A stretch of 64,000 bases of DNA. Origin: Paraburkholderia flagellata. Its GTDB lineage: Bacteria; Pseudomonadota; Gammaproteobacteria; Burkholderiales; Burkholderiaceae. Positions within the stretch are counted from its first letter, which is position 1. Each line of letters opens with the position of its first letter. Of this stretch, positions 36,687 through 43,971 are shown piece by piece. The notes beneath the pieces were generated by a model, which was given only the letters and a program-made list of their open reading frames with translations, was not told the DNA's origin and did not search any database. The DNA is taken from NCBI RefSeq assembly GCF_021390645.1, contig NZ_JAJEJT010000002.1, forward strand, positions 1,798,001 through 1,862,000, read 5' to 3'. The position numbers were made by a program, and so were the translations under genes.

Positions 36687-38288
36687 TTACATCGACTTAC
36701 GGAACGGCGCGCCCGAATGCTCGCGCAACTCGTTGAACACGATCTTCGGCCAGGCCTTTTGCGCGACCTCGATTTCGGAGACGTGCGAGGCAAGATAGGT
36801 CGGCGCGTTCGACGCGTCGTAAGCCATACGGGCCTCGTACGAATCGGTGAAGCGGCGCAACTCGGCGGGATCGTCGCAGGTTACCCAGCGTGAGAGACGA
36901 TAGCGCGCGGGCATCAGGCGCACGGCAACCTTGTACTCGGCCGAGAGGCGGTGCGACACCACTTCGAACTGCAGTTGGCCAACCGCGCCCAGAATCGTTG
37001 CGCCGCCGTGAATCGGGCGGAACACCTGAATCGCGCCCTCTTCGCCAAGCTGCTTGAGCGCTTCGCCCAATTGCTTTGCGCGCATCGGATCGACCACTTC
37101 GATCGTCTGAAAGATTTCCGGCGCGAAGAACGGCAGACCCGTGAATTGCAGGTCTTCGCCTTCGGTGAGCGTATCGCCCAGGCTCAGCGTGCCATGATTA
37201 GGAATACCGATGATGTCGCCAGGGTACGCCTCGGCCACGGTTTCTCGGCGCTGCGACAAGAAGCTCACCACGTTGTTCGCGCGGAAGGTCTTGTTGTTGC
37301 GCGTCACCTTCAACTGCATGCCGCGCTCGAAATGGCCCGAGCACACGCGGATGAACGCCACACGGTCGCGGTGCGCGAGGTCCATGTTGGCCTGCACCTT
37401 GAAAACGACGCCAGTGAACTTGGGCTCGTCGGGCGAGACCGGACGCTGCACGGCCATGCGTGGCGACGGCGGCGGCGCGAGATCGACGAGCGCGTCGAGA
37501 ATTTCCTTCACGCCGAAGTTGTTGATCGCCGAGCCGAACAGCACCGGCGACTGCTCGCCCGCGAGGAAGGCGTCGCGATCGAAAGTAGGCGTCGCACCCG
37601 TGATCAGCTCGACCTCTTCCTTGGTGCGCTTCCAGTGATAGCCAAAACGGGCTTCGCCTTGTTCTTCGCCGATGTTTTGCAGCGTTTCCACCGCGCCGCC
37701 AAGCGACTCCTGACCCGCGCGGAACACGCGCACCTGGTCGCGCTGGATGTCGTACACGCCCTGGAACTCCTTGCCCATGCCGATGGGCCAGGTGAACGGC
37801 ACGGCGGCCACGCCCAGGTGCTGCTCGATCTCGTCGAGCAGGTCGAGCGGCTCGCGCACTTCGCGGTCGAGCTTGTTGATGAACGTGAGAATGGGCGTCT
37901 TGCGGCTGCGGCAGACTTCGAGCAGCTTGAGCGTCTGCGCTTCCACGCCGTTCGCGCCGTCGATCACCATCACGGCCGCGTCCACGGCAGTCAGCACACG
38001 ATAGGTATCTTCCGAGAAGTCTTCGTGGCCCGGGGTGTCGAGCAGATTGATGACGGCGTCGCCGTACTCGAACTGCATGACCGAGCTTGCGACCGAAATG
38101 CCGCGCTGCTTTTCAATCTCCATCCAGTCGGAGGTCGCGAAGCGGCCGCTCTTCTTGCCCTTCACGGTACCGGCGATCTGGATCGCGCCCGAAAACAGCA
38201 GCAGTTTTTCGGTGAGCGTGGTCTTGCCCGCGTCCGGGTGAGAAATGACCGCGAACGTGCGGCGGCGTCTGAGTTCGGCTACTGACAT
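36687..38288 (-). CDS. prfC: peptide chain release factor 3
   Basis: 533 residues from the ATG at 38288, normal for RF3. This GTPase recycles RF1/RF2 from the ribosome after termination. GTP-binding motifs are complete: G1 'SHPDAGKTT', G2 region 'KQRGISV', G3 'DTPGHEDF', G4 'NKLD', followed by beta-barrel domain II and the RF3-specific C-terminal domain ('FQTIEVVDPMRAKQLGEALKQLGEEGAIQVFRP'). The 'MEIEKQRGISVASSVMQFEY' block separates RF3 from EF-G. Single gene with its own terminator. Confidence 0.97.
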   Translation of the reverse strand: MSVAELRRRRTFAVISHPDAGKTTLTEKLLLFSGAIQIAGTVKGKKSGRFATSDWMEIEKQRGISVASSVMQFEYGDAVINLLDTPGHEDFSEDTYRVLTAVDAAVMVIDGANGVEAQTLKLLEVCRSRKTPILTFINKLDREVREPLDLLDEIEQHLGVAAVPFTWPIGMGKEFQGVYDIQRDQVRVFRAGQESLGGAVETLQNIGEEQGEARFGYHWKRTKEEVELITGATPTFDRDAFLAGEQSPVLFGSAINNFGVKEILDALVDLAPPPSPRMAVQRPVSPDEPKFTGVVFKVQANMDLAHRDRVAFIRVCSGHFERGMQLKVTRNNKTFRANNVVSFLSQRRETVAEAYPGDIIGIPNHGTLSLGDTLTEGEDLQFTGLPFFAPEIFQTIEVVDPMRAKQLGEALKQLGEEGAIQVFRPIHGGATILGAVGQLQFEVVSHRLSAEYKVAVRLMPARYRLSRWVTCDDPAELRRFTDSYEARMAYDASNAPTYLASHVSEIEVAQKAWPKIVFNELREHSGAPFRKSM

Positions 38289-38855
38289 GGATAGGACGGG
38301 TATCACAGATGAATTCGGGCAACCGGGCCGCGTGGCGGGGGTTGCGGCGAGCGCGGCGGCGCTTGCGGGCGCGTTTTCAAATAACGCTTGATGCACATGC
38401 GGCGGCCCTGTGCGGACCGCTACGCGCGGCAAATAGCACGAGCGATCGGGAATGTCCCGCGGATGCACGCGCAAAAAAGCGAAAAGGCGCCGGGACCGAA
38501 TGATACACGGCATTCGTCCCGTCGACTAAAGGTTTGATGGGGTTCGAACAGCTTAGACGTGCAGCTTGGCGCCGCATTGCCAAAGGTGAGCTTTTACAGG
38601 ACCTCGGTGCGAGCGCACCATCGACACCCTCGTGCCCCCGGCACGCCCACGAGGCGCGCCCCATTTTCGCGAAATTTTCCTTTCGCGTCAGACATGAACC
38701 CACTGCGTGAACGCCCTTGTCCTGCTCATTGCGGCATGCCGCTCTCGCACGGCACAGTGCGTGAGGTGAGCTTTTGCGGGAGGCTTGAAGCGGTACTGCT
38801 CTCACGCCGGGTGCTTCGCGCACCCCGGCGTAACGGCCTGGCGAGAATCGGCCCG
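38289..38855. other. 567-base non-coding gap with short repeats and a hairpin
   Basis: No convincing gene on either strand. Two imperfect copies of AGGTGAGCTTTTRCRGGA occur at about 38584-38601 and 38764-38781. A strong inverted repeat ACGCCGGGTGC...GCACCCCGGCGT lies at 38804-38831, just beyond the stop of the H-NS-family gene, and may serve as its terminator although it lacks a good T-run. The gap may also hold the long leader of prfC. Confidence 0.45.
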
Positions 38856-39149
38856 TTATTCCTTGATGAGGAATCGTTCGCGGTTCTTGCCCGCTAGCCA
38901 GCCCGGCGCGCGGCCACGGCCACTCCAGGTCTCGCCGGTCTTCGGGTTCATGTAGCGCGCCGGCAGCGCCTTCTTGCGCGCGGGGCCTGCGCGTCGGCTC
39001 GTGAAGCCCAGTTCTTCCGCAGTGATGTCGTACTCCGCGATCTTTTCCTTGATCTCGGCGATCGCCTGGTCAATTTCCTTTTCACGCGCCGCAGCCACTT
39101 CCTTATGAAGCTTCTCCAGCTGGGCGGTCAGTTGCTTGTAGCTCGGCAT
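38856..39149 (-). CDS. H-NS family nucleoid protein
   Basis: 97 residues. An N-terminal coiled-coil oligomerisation part (about 1-45, 'LTAQLEKLHKEVAAAREKEI') is joined to a C-terminal DNA-binding motif 'Y-M-N-P-K-T-G-E-T-W-S-G-R-G-R-A-P-G-W-L', the betaproteobacterial H-NS/BpH3 signature with the RGRAP AT-hook-like loop. It should silence AT-rich, horizontally acquired DNA. The lower-GC region beyond 48.9 kb is the kind of DNA such proteins coat. Confidence 0.94.
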   Translation of the reverse strand: MPSYKQLTAQLEKLHKEVAAAREKEIDQAIAEIKEKIAEYDITAEELGFTSRRAGPARKKALPARYMNPKTGETWSGRGRAPGWLAGKNRERFLIKE

Positions 39150-39254
39150 GAAACATCATCTCCAGTTCGGTCACGAGATTGCCATTGTGACCGGTTTGGA
39201 GCGCGAGCGACCGCGAAGGAGCGCTTTTTTACAGAACTGCCGCAAACGTTGGCG

Positions 39255-39482
39255 TTAGCGCTCGCGCTGCTGGAGCGATTCGTGTGACAGACGGCTTTCG
39301 AGCGCGCGCAGCGCTTCGTTGAGCCGCTTCACGCGCTGCATCTGCGAAGGAACCAGGTTCGCGCTGGAAACGGATTCGAGCCTGCTGCGCCAATAAGAGA
39401 GTGGAATACGGTCGCGCCCCGACAGCCGCCCGATGATGTGTTCGAGATGCTCAATGTCCTTTTCGAGTTGGTGATGATTCAT
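39255..39482 (-). CDS. small helical hypothetical protein (75 aa)
   Basis: 75 residues from the ATG at 39482 (GGGG about 7 bases upstream). It starts with N-H-H-Q-L-E-K-D-I-E-H-L-E-H and is almost wholly charged helix, with a second helix ending L-S-H-E-S-L-Q-Q. No membrane segment or cysteine is seen. Codon use is chromosomal. It lies beside the H-NS-family gene in the same direction and might be a small DNA- or protein-binding accessory, but this is only a guess. Confidence 0.65.
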   Translation of the reverse strand: MNHHQLEKDIEHLEHIIGRLSGRDRIPLSYWRSRLESVSSANLVPSQMQRVKRLNEALRALESRLSHESLQQRER

Positions 39483-39832
39483 CGCTGGCCCCGGTAATGA
39501 CAAGTTTTATCGAGCTCGCGCAAATAGCGCGCACTCACTTTCGTCGCATCGCCGCTTTTCCGCACGCAGCGGATAATCGGTAAGTTTGGTAATCACGCCT
39601 TCTGGCCGTGCTAAATGCACGTTGCAGCGGATTTACGGCTTTTTTCGTACCGTCAGACCAGAATAAGGTCAGCGTGCCCGGCTATCCGTTGGATACCGCA
39701 CGGAATTTCAATGGCCACTCGTCCACGCTGACGGTTGTATCCGCATCCATATCGGAAAGCAGATTAACGGGGGCTATTGCATCTGTATATTCCTCAATTG
39801 TGGAACGCTATGCGGAGCGCATTTTGCCGCCG
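39483..39832. other. AT-richer spacer upstream of the LuxR-type gene
   Basis: About 350 bases of relatively low GC without a convincing gene. The frame of the downstream regulator stays open through most of it, but codon use is poor, so it is treated as leader/promoter DNA. Confidence 0.45.
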
Positions 39833-41128
39833 ATGGCTTTTCACAATACGAACAACGAGAATGGCGTGAGAACAAACGAATCACAATACGATCGCCTGCT
39901 GCACGTTATTTACGACACACTCGATAATCCTTGCGCCTGGAAGGATTTTTGCGCGCAATTGCGCGAAACGACGGGCATGGCGTCGATTCATCTGTTTGCC
40001 TTTGAGCGGCAGCGCGATCTATTTGCCTGGAGCGACGGATTCGCACTCTCCGGCGCGGAACCGCTGGAGCGCATTCGTCCGCTTTATCGCGACGACGCAC
40101 GCCTTGCGTGGCTGCGTGCGTTCCCGGCAGGCAAGTGGCTGTATTGCGGCGTCGAGTTCGACTGCGCGGAAGGCGACTGTGCAGCCGGTTTCGAACTCTG
40201 TCCGCTCGAGGAAGGCCGTCGCTGCGTGGCGCTGTGCAAGCTGATCGAGCAGCACGGACTCACGGTCATGCTCGCGTTGCGCGCGGACGCCGCGGCCGGG
40301 CCGCTGCTCGCCGAGCACCGAGAACTGCTCGAGCGGCTCACGCCGCACCTCGTGCGCGCGGTGCGCCTTTACGCGCGCCGCTTTACCTTGAACGCCGACA
40401 CGCTTGCAAACCGCTCACGCCCGCCAGCCATGCTCGTGAACGCGCTGGGCGAGGTGCTCCATAGCAACGAGCCCGCGCAGCGGCTCCTGAAAGCGACCTC
40501 GCTCGTGCGGGTGCGCGGGCGGCGGCTCACGCTCGCGGCGCCCCATCACGCGCGCCTGCTCGAGGACATCGCCGTGAGCGAGGCCAGGCTGCGTAGCCGC
40601 GCTAGCGGCGCGCGGGCGGCGGCGGCGCGCTTTCGCGCGTTGCGCATCGTAGGTGCTCCCGACAGCACGGTCGCGGCTGATGCGCCGGACGGCGCCGCCT
40701 CAATGGACCCGCCTGGCCAGACCCATGACGCGCCGGGTCGCGCGCAACGCTCGGCGAAGCTCACTGCGAGCCAGCAGGAGGTGCTCTACGCGTTCTACAA
40801 CGTGGTGACGGCCGACGACGCCTCGACCTCGGAATTGCGCGCCTTCGCGGCGCTGACCTTCTATCATCCGCGTTCCGCGCCGCTAGTCGACGAGCGAGTG
40901 CTCGCCACGGCCTTCGACCTCTCGCCGGCCGAATGCCGTATTGCGCTCTTGCTAGCGGAGGGTCTCACGCAAAAGGAAATCGCCGTACACGTCGGCGTGC
41001 AGCACGACACCGTGCGCAAACAATTGCAGTCGATCTTTCAGAAGACGGCGACCCGCCGCCAGCCTGACCTGCTGCGCCTGTTGCTGAATCTGCCGGCGCG
41101 TGGCACAGGCGCCGCCGCCGAGGGCTGA
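39833..41128 (+). CDS. LuxR-type transcriptional regulator with N-terminal sensor region
   Basis: 431 residues from the ATG at 39833; the frame is open further upstream but with atypical codon use. The C-terminus is a LuxR/FixJ-type helix-turn-helix ('L-S-P-A-E-C-R-I-A-L-L-L-A-E-G-L-T-Q-K-E-I-A', then 'H-D-T-V-R-K-Q-L-Q-S-I-F-Q-K-T'), about residues 365-425. The remaining 360 residues have no obvious receiver or autoinducer domain; a PAS-like stretch may lie around 200-240 ('PPAMLVNALGEVLHSNEPAQRLL'). This architecture is common among Burkholderia orphan LuxR regulators whose signal is unknown. Confidence 0.85.
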   Translation: MAFHNTNNENGVRTNESQYDRLLHVIYDTLDNPCAWKDFCAQLRETTGMASIHLFAFERQRDLFAWSDGFALSGAEPLERIRPLYRDDARLAWLRAFPAGKWLYCGVEFDCAEGDCAAGFELCPLEEGRRCVALCKLIEQHGLTVMLALRADAAAGPLLAEHRELLERLTPHLVRAVRLYARRFTLNADTLANRSRPPAMLVNALGEVLHSNEPAQRLLKATSLVRVRGRRLTLAAPHHARLLEDIAVSEARLRSRASGARAAAARFRALRIVGAPDSTVAADAPDGAASMDPPGQTHDAPGRAQRSAKLTASQQEVLYAFYNVVTADDASTSELRAFAALTFYHPRSAPLVDERVLATAFDLSPAECRIALLLAEGLTQKEIAVHVGVQHDTVRKQLQSIFQKTATRRQPDLLRLLLNLPARGTGAAAEG

Positions 41129-41154
41129 GCGGCGCAAGCGAGGCTTGGAGGGCC

Positions 41155-41436
41155 CTATTGGGCCTTGCGGCAGGCAAACACGAGCATGTAATTGCCGCTG
41201 TCGGTCGATGTCGTCACGGTGTCGTAACCCGCGCCGGCGCACTGGGCGCGCGCCTGTTGCGCGCAAGAATCGCGATCGCCCGAGGCCGGGCATTGGACCT
41301 GGACCGTCGGACGGCCGTCCGACAGGAACAGCGGCGGCCCGCTGCTGCACGCAGCAAGCCCTGCGATCAAGGTGAACGCGCACGCCGCGAACGGCAATCT
41401 GCGCAAACGGAACAACGACGAACCAGGACGAGTCAT
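41155..41436 (-). CDS. small secreted lipoprotein, unknown
   Basis: 93 residues from the ATG at 41436. A basic start and hydrophobic core lead to a lipobox L-A-A-C at about residues 27-30, so it should be a lipoprotein. The mature part of about 60 residues has four further cysteines (QCPASGD, DSCAQQ, AQCAGAG, FACRKAQ), likely forming two disulphides in the periplasm. No family was recognised. It overlaps no neighbour and is convergent with the LuxR-type gene. Confidence 0.75.
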   Translation of the reverse strand: MTRPGSSLFRLRRLPFAACAFTLIAGLAACSSGPPLFLSDGRPTVQVQCPASGDRDSCAQQARAQCAGAGYDTVTTSTDSGNYMLVFACRKAQ

Positions 41437-41534
41437 TTGGAGCACCCCGATGGGCTTCTAGTTTTTCGACGTTGCGATTGTGCCATGCCGCGAGCCACGT
41501 GCGATGCATCGCTGCGAGCGCAGCCTTTGCGCGC

Positions 41535-42155
41535 TCAGGGCGCGGTCAAGAGCGTCTTGTAAGGCAGCGCGCCTCGCGGGTCCGAACTCACGCGCACGAA
41601 GACCTGCTCGACGTCGGGAATCGCCGCGAGCCTGCGCTCCAGCGCGGCGCTGTCGAAGCCAGGGCCGACGCAGCCTTCCGCGTAGACGAAACGGCGCTGC
41701 ACCGTGATCCAGATGCTAGTGCCCGCAAACAGGGCATCGCCTTGCAGTTGCTGACGAATCGCCGCTGCGATGTCCGGATCGTAGAGATACGAGTTGGGCT
41801 TCGAGCACTTGTGCGCGAGCCAGCACGTCGTGCCGCGCTCCACGCGATAGTGGGCATCGTCGTCGGCTTCGGCTTTCGTCATCAGCGGGCCGAGCGGCTG
41901 CGGGCAGGCGCTGATCGCGCTCGAAAGTGCGAAGAACGGATCGTTGTACCAGTTCTTGCGCTGGCCGTCCGCTGGCTTCGCGCCGGTCTGTGCCTTCGAT
42001 GCAGGCGCGGAGGCGCCGGTTTGCGATTGCGCTGGTGCGGCGGCCGCCCAAAAGCCCGCGAGAAGACCCATGCAGGCAAGCGTCGCCGCAAGGCGCGCTG
42101 CCCGCGCCGCTCGCGCGCGCCCCGCGCTTTGGCCTCTCACACCGATTCCACTCAT
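41535..42155 (-). CDS. exported protein with BON-like domain
   Basis: 206 residues. A long basic n-region (Arg/Ala-rich) precedes a hydrophobic signal segment and an A-x-A cut near residue 43. After a disordered Ser/Ala/Lys linker, a central Cys-rich stretch (A-C-P-Q-P, T-T-C-W-L-A-H-K-C) is followed by a BON-like alpha/beta fold at about 125-195 ('D-P-D-I-A-A-A-I-R-Q-Q-L', 'I-W-I-T-V-Q-R-R-F-V-Y-A-E-G-C-V', 'I-P-D-V-E-Q-V-F-V-R-V'). BON domains bind membranes or envelope proteins. Before the insertion at 42.2-47.2 kb it was probably the left neighbour of gntP. Confidence 0.72.
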   Translation of the reverse strand: MSGIGVRGQSAGRARAARAARLAATLACMGLLAGFWAAAAPAQSQTGASAPASKAQTGAKPADGQRKNWYNDPFFALSSAISACPQPLGPLMTKAEADDDAHYRVERGTTCWLAHKCSKPNSYLYDPDIAAAIRQQLQGDALFAGTSIWITVQRRFVYAEGCVGPGFDSAALERRLAAIPDVEQVFVRVSSDPRGALPYKTLLTAP

Positions 42156-42188
42156 CGACTGTCACCTCACCGGCTCATCCCAGCTTCC

Positions 42189-42408
42189 TCTTCTGCGCAA
42201 CGATAGGACTGCCCGGCCACGCTCGCAATAACGAGACACATCCGTTCGCTACAATCGCTGCGACGCACCATCGCCGTGCCGCATTAAAAACCGCATCGCG
42301 CACCGCGATCGATTCGCAAGAAACTCCATGTCGTTTGTTATCGTTCTCGCCGCCCTCGCGTTCCTCATGCTCGCCGCGTATCGCGGCTACAGCGTGATCC
42401 TGTTCGCG
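42189..42408 (+). repeat. left copy of the gntP 5' region (direct repeat with 47181-47433)
   Basis: This segment repeats, with scattered mismatches and one gap of about 35 bases, the upstream region and first 27 codons of gntP found at 47181-47433. Over the 81 coding bases there are 4 differences, all synonymous. Its ribosome-binding site is damaged (AAGAA instead of AGGAG). The repeat brackets the vgrG insert. Confidence 0.9.
42328..42408 (+). pseudogene. gntP fragment (first 27 codons)
   Basis: ATG at 42328 followed by 27 codons encoding exactly the first 27 residues of the permease at 47353, beginning MSFVIVLAALAFLML. The frame is then cut off at the junction with the type VI segment. It should not yield a functional protein. 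Confidence 0.9.
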
Positions 42409-42481
42409 ACGATCGGGAATCGCCGAGGTCCTTGGCCGCAAACCACCCCACCACGTTTGTATAGACGGCCAGGATGAACAT
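42409..42481 (-). pseudogene. truncated gene at the insert's left end
   Basis: On the minus strand an ATG at 42481 opens a hydrophobic peptide (M-F-I-L-A-V-Y-T-N-V-V-G-W-F-A-A-K-D-L-G-D-S). It runs straight into the repeat junction at 42408, beyond which the frame is foreign. It lies just downstream of the vgrG-linked membrane-protein gene and is probably the start of the next gene of that operon, lost at the recombination point. Confidence 0.45.
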
Positions 42482-42549
42482 GGCCGCCCGCAAAAACCTG
42501 ATGAAGGGTGGATCCAGCAGGATGCGGTGTCTACGCGGCCGCCGTGGGA

Positions 42550-43959
42550 TCACGACGCCCCTCCGCGCAAAACACGCCAGCACTCATGAAGAAGCTGCTC
42601 ACGCCTGAAGTATCTGGCGGCGAAAAATGCGGCACTCCCGAGCACGGCGAGCACAACGAATGCTGTATCAAGCCCGTTCCACCCCTGGGTGGTGTCCAGC
42701 AGCAACAGGCCAAACGCGAACAGGCAGACAAACAGCACTTCGGCAACCGGGACAATGGTGTAGCCATAGCTGTGCTTCCACGGCAGGTTTACCCCCTGCG
42801 GCTCCTTGATCGCCAGATTGAGCATTACGCCTTTCCCACCAGGCAGCGCCACAAGCTGTGCACCCTGTCCAAAGTGCACCATCTTCGCCGTCAGGGCATA
42901 CACCAGCCATCGTGACGCTGGAGCCTGCGGACCGATGGCGTTTTCGATTGCGTGTGTGGAAACCTTCAGGTCACTGTCCCTGACAGCACCCAGGGTCGCG
43001 TGCTGCGCAAGGCCCTTGAGGCGGCTGTGCCAGAAGTTGCGGATGCGCTTCGACTCCACCTGTTCAGCCTGGAGTAGCTGTGTCAGTGCGTCTTCCGCCT
43101 GGTCGGGTTCCGTCTCGATCCCGCGCAGCAGCCACGCCTGCCCCCGGAGCTTGCCACGCTTTTCCCACATGAGCTGGTGCGAGCCGAGCAGCAGGGCGAC
43201 CCCGAATTCAGAGAATTCGTGGGGGGCGTCCGCCCCACCGTCATTGAGGTGCCACGCGAGAACCAACCGGTATTGCGGATCGGCGTCAGCCTGGAACCAC
43301 GTCTCTGCGAACTTCGGCACGGTGTCGGGTTGCATGCGGACGATGCGTGGAAATCCCGGCAGCTCGAGCTTCTTCCACACCTGGTTAATCACGTCGGACG
43401 AGTCATCCCGGTCCCCCTGCATCATGAGCTGGAACGACTCACTGCGCATGGCCCCAGCCAGCTTCGGGGCAAGGGGGCCAAGCAGCCTTTCCAGCAGGAC
43501 GTGAAGCCTCGATTCCCCTCCATCCAGTTCTTCCAGCGCCATCACCTTGCCGGGGTTCTCGGGCGGTGTGCCGTCGAGTGCCAGCATGCGCTCGGCCAGG
43601 TCTGGCTCGGGCGCGAGCACGACGCTATCGAGCACGCCCACACCCGAACGGCTGGAGCGTAGCCACGACCGCTTCCGCTGCCAGGCTTCCTGATTCGTGA
43701 CGGCTGTCTCGAAGGCGTATTGTCCATGGGCACTGTGGTAAATAAGTGCACACAATGCTCCCCAAAACGCGGGGCCGGTCAACAACAAGCCGCGCACGAA
43801 TTCCCACGAGTTAGCGGACTTGCCCTTGGGCCAGGTCGCCACAGTCAACCCGAAAGCAACACATTCCACAACAACGAGCAGCACAACATATAGCCAGAGA
43901 GGCGGCGGCTTCCCCGCCTCCCGCTCCTCAAGCATCGGCTCATCCCATCGAAAAGCCAT
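42550..43959 (-). CDS. vgrG-linked membrane protein, unknown function
   Basis: 469 residues, GGAGG 5 bases before the ATG, starting 12 bases after the vgrG stop. Two membrane segments lie near the N-terminus (about 22-42 and 56-76) and two near the C-terminus (about 395-415 and 425-445). They enclose a roughly 300-residue soluble part. The central region ('Y-R-L-V-L-A-W-H-L-N-D-G', 'FSEFGVALLLGSHQLM', 'QLVALPGGKGVMLNLAI') recalls vgrG-associated proteins seen in Burkholderia type VI clusters. Its position fits an effector, adaptor or immunity-related role; sequence does not decide. No catalytic motif was recognised. Confidence 0.75.
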   Translation of the reverse strand: MAFRWDEPMLEEREAGKPPPLWLYVVLLVVVECVAFGLTVATWPKGKSANSWEFVRGLLLTGPAFWGALCALIYHSAHGQYAFETAVTNQEAWQRKRSWLRSSRSGVGVLDSVVLAPEPDLAERMLALDGTPPENPGKVMALEELDGGESRLHVLLERLLGPLAPKLAGAMRSESFQLMMQGDRDDSSDVINQVWKKLELPGFPRIVRMQPDTVPKFAETWFQADADPQYRLVLAWHLNDGGADAPHEFSEFGVALLLGSHQLMWEKRGKLRGQAWLLRGIETEPDQAEDALTQLLQAEQVESKRIRNFWHSRLKGLAQHATLGAVRDSDLKVSTHAIENAIGPQAPASRWLVYALTAKMVHFGQGAQLVALPGGKGVMLNLAIKEPQGVNLPWKHSYGYTIVPVAEVLFVCLFAFGLLLLDTTQGWNGLDTAFVVLAVLGSAAFFAARYFRREQLLHECWRVLRGGAS

Positions 43960-43971
43960 CGTTCCTCCGTA

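Noticed and set aside
38540..38580. GGGGTTCGAAC string resembling a tRNA T-loop
   Set aside because: No acceptor, anticodon or D-arm can be folded around it.
42550..43959. Naming the vgrG-linked membrane protein as a Tla3/DUF2875 adaptor
   Set aside because: Position fits, but I could not find the expected sequence blocks by eye, so the specific name was not used.
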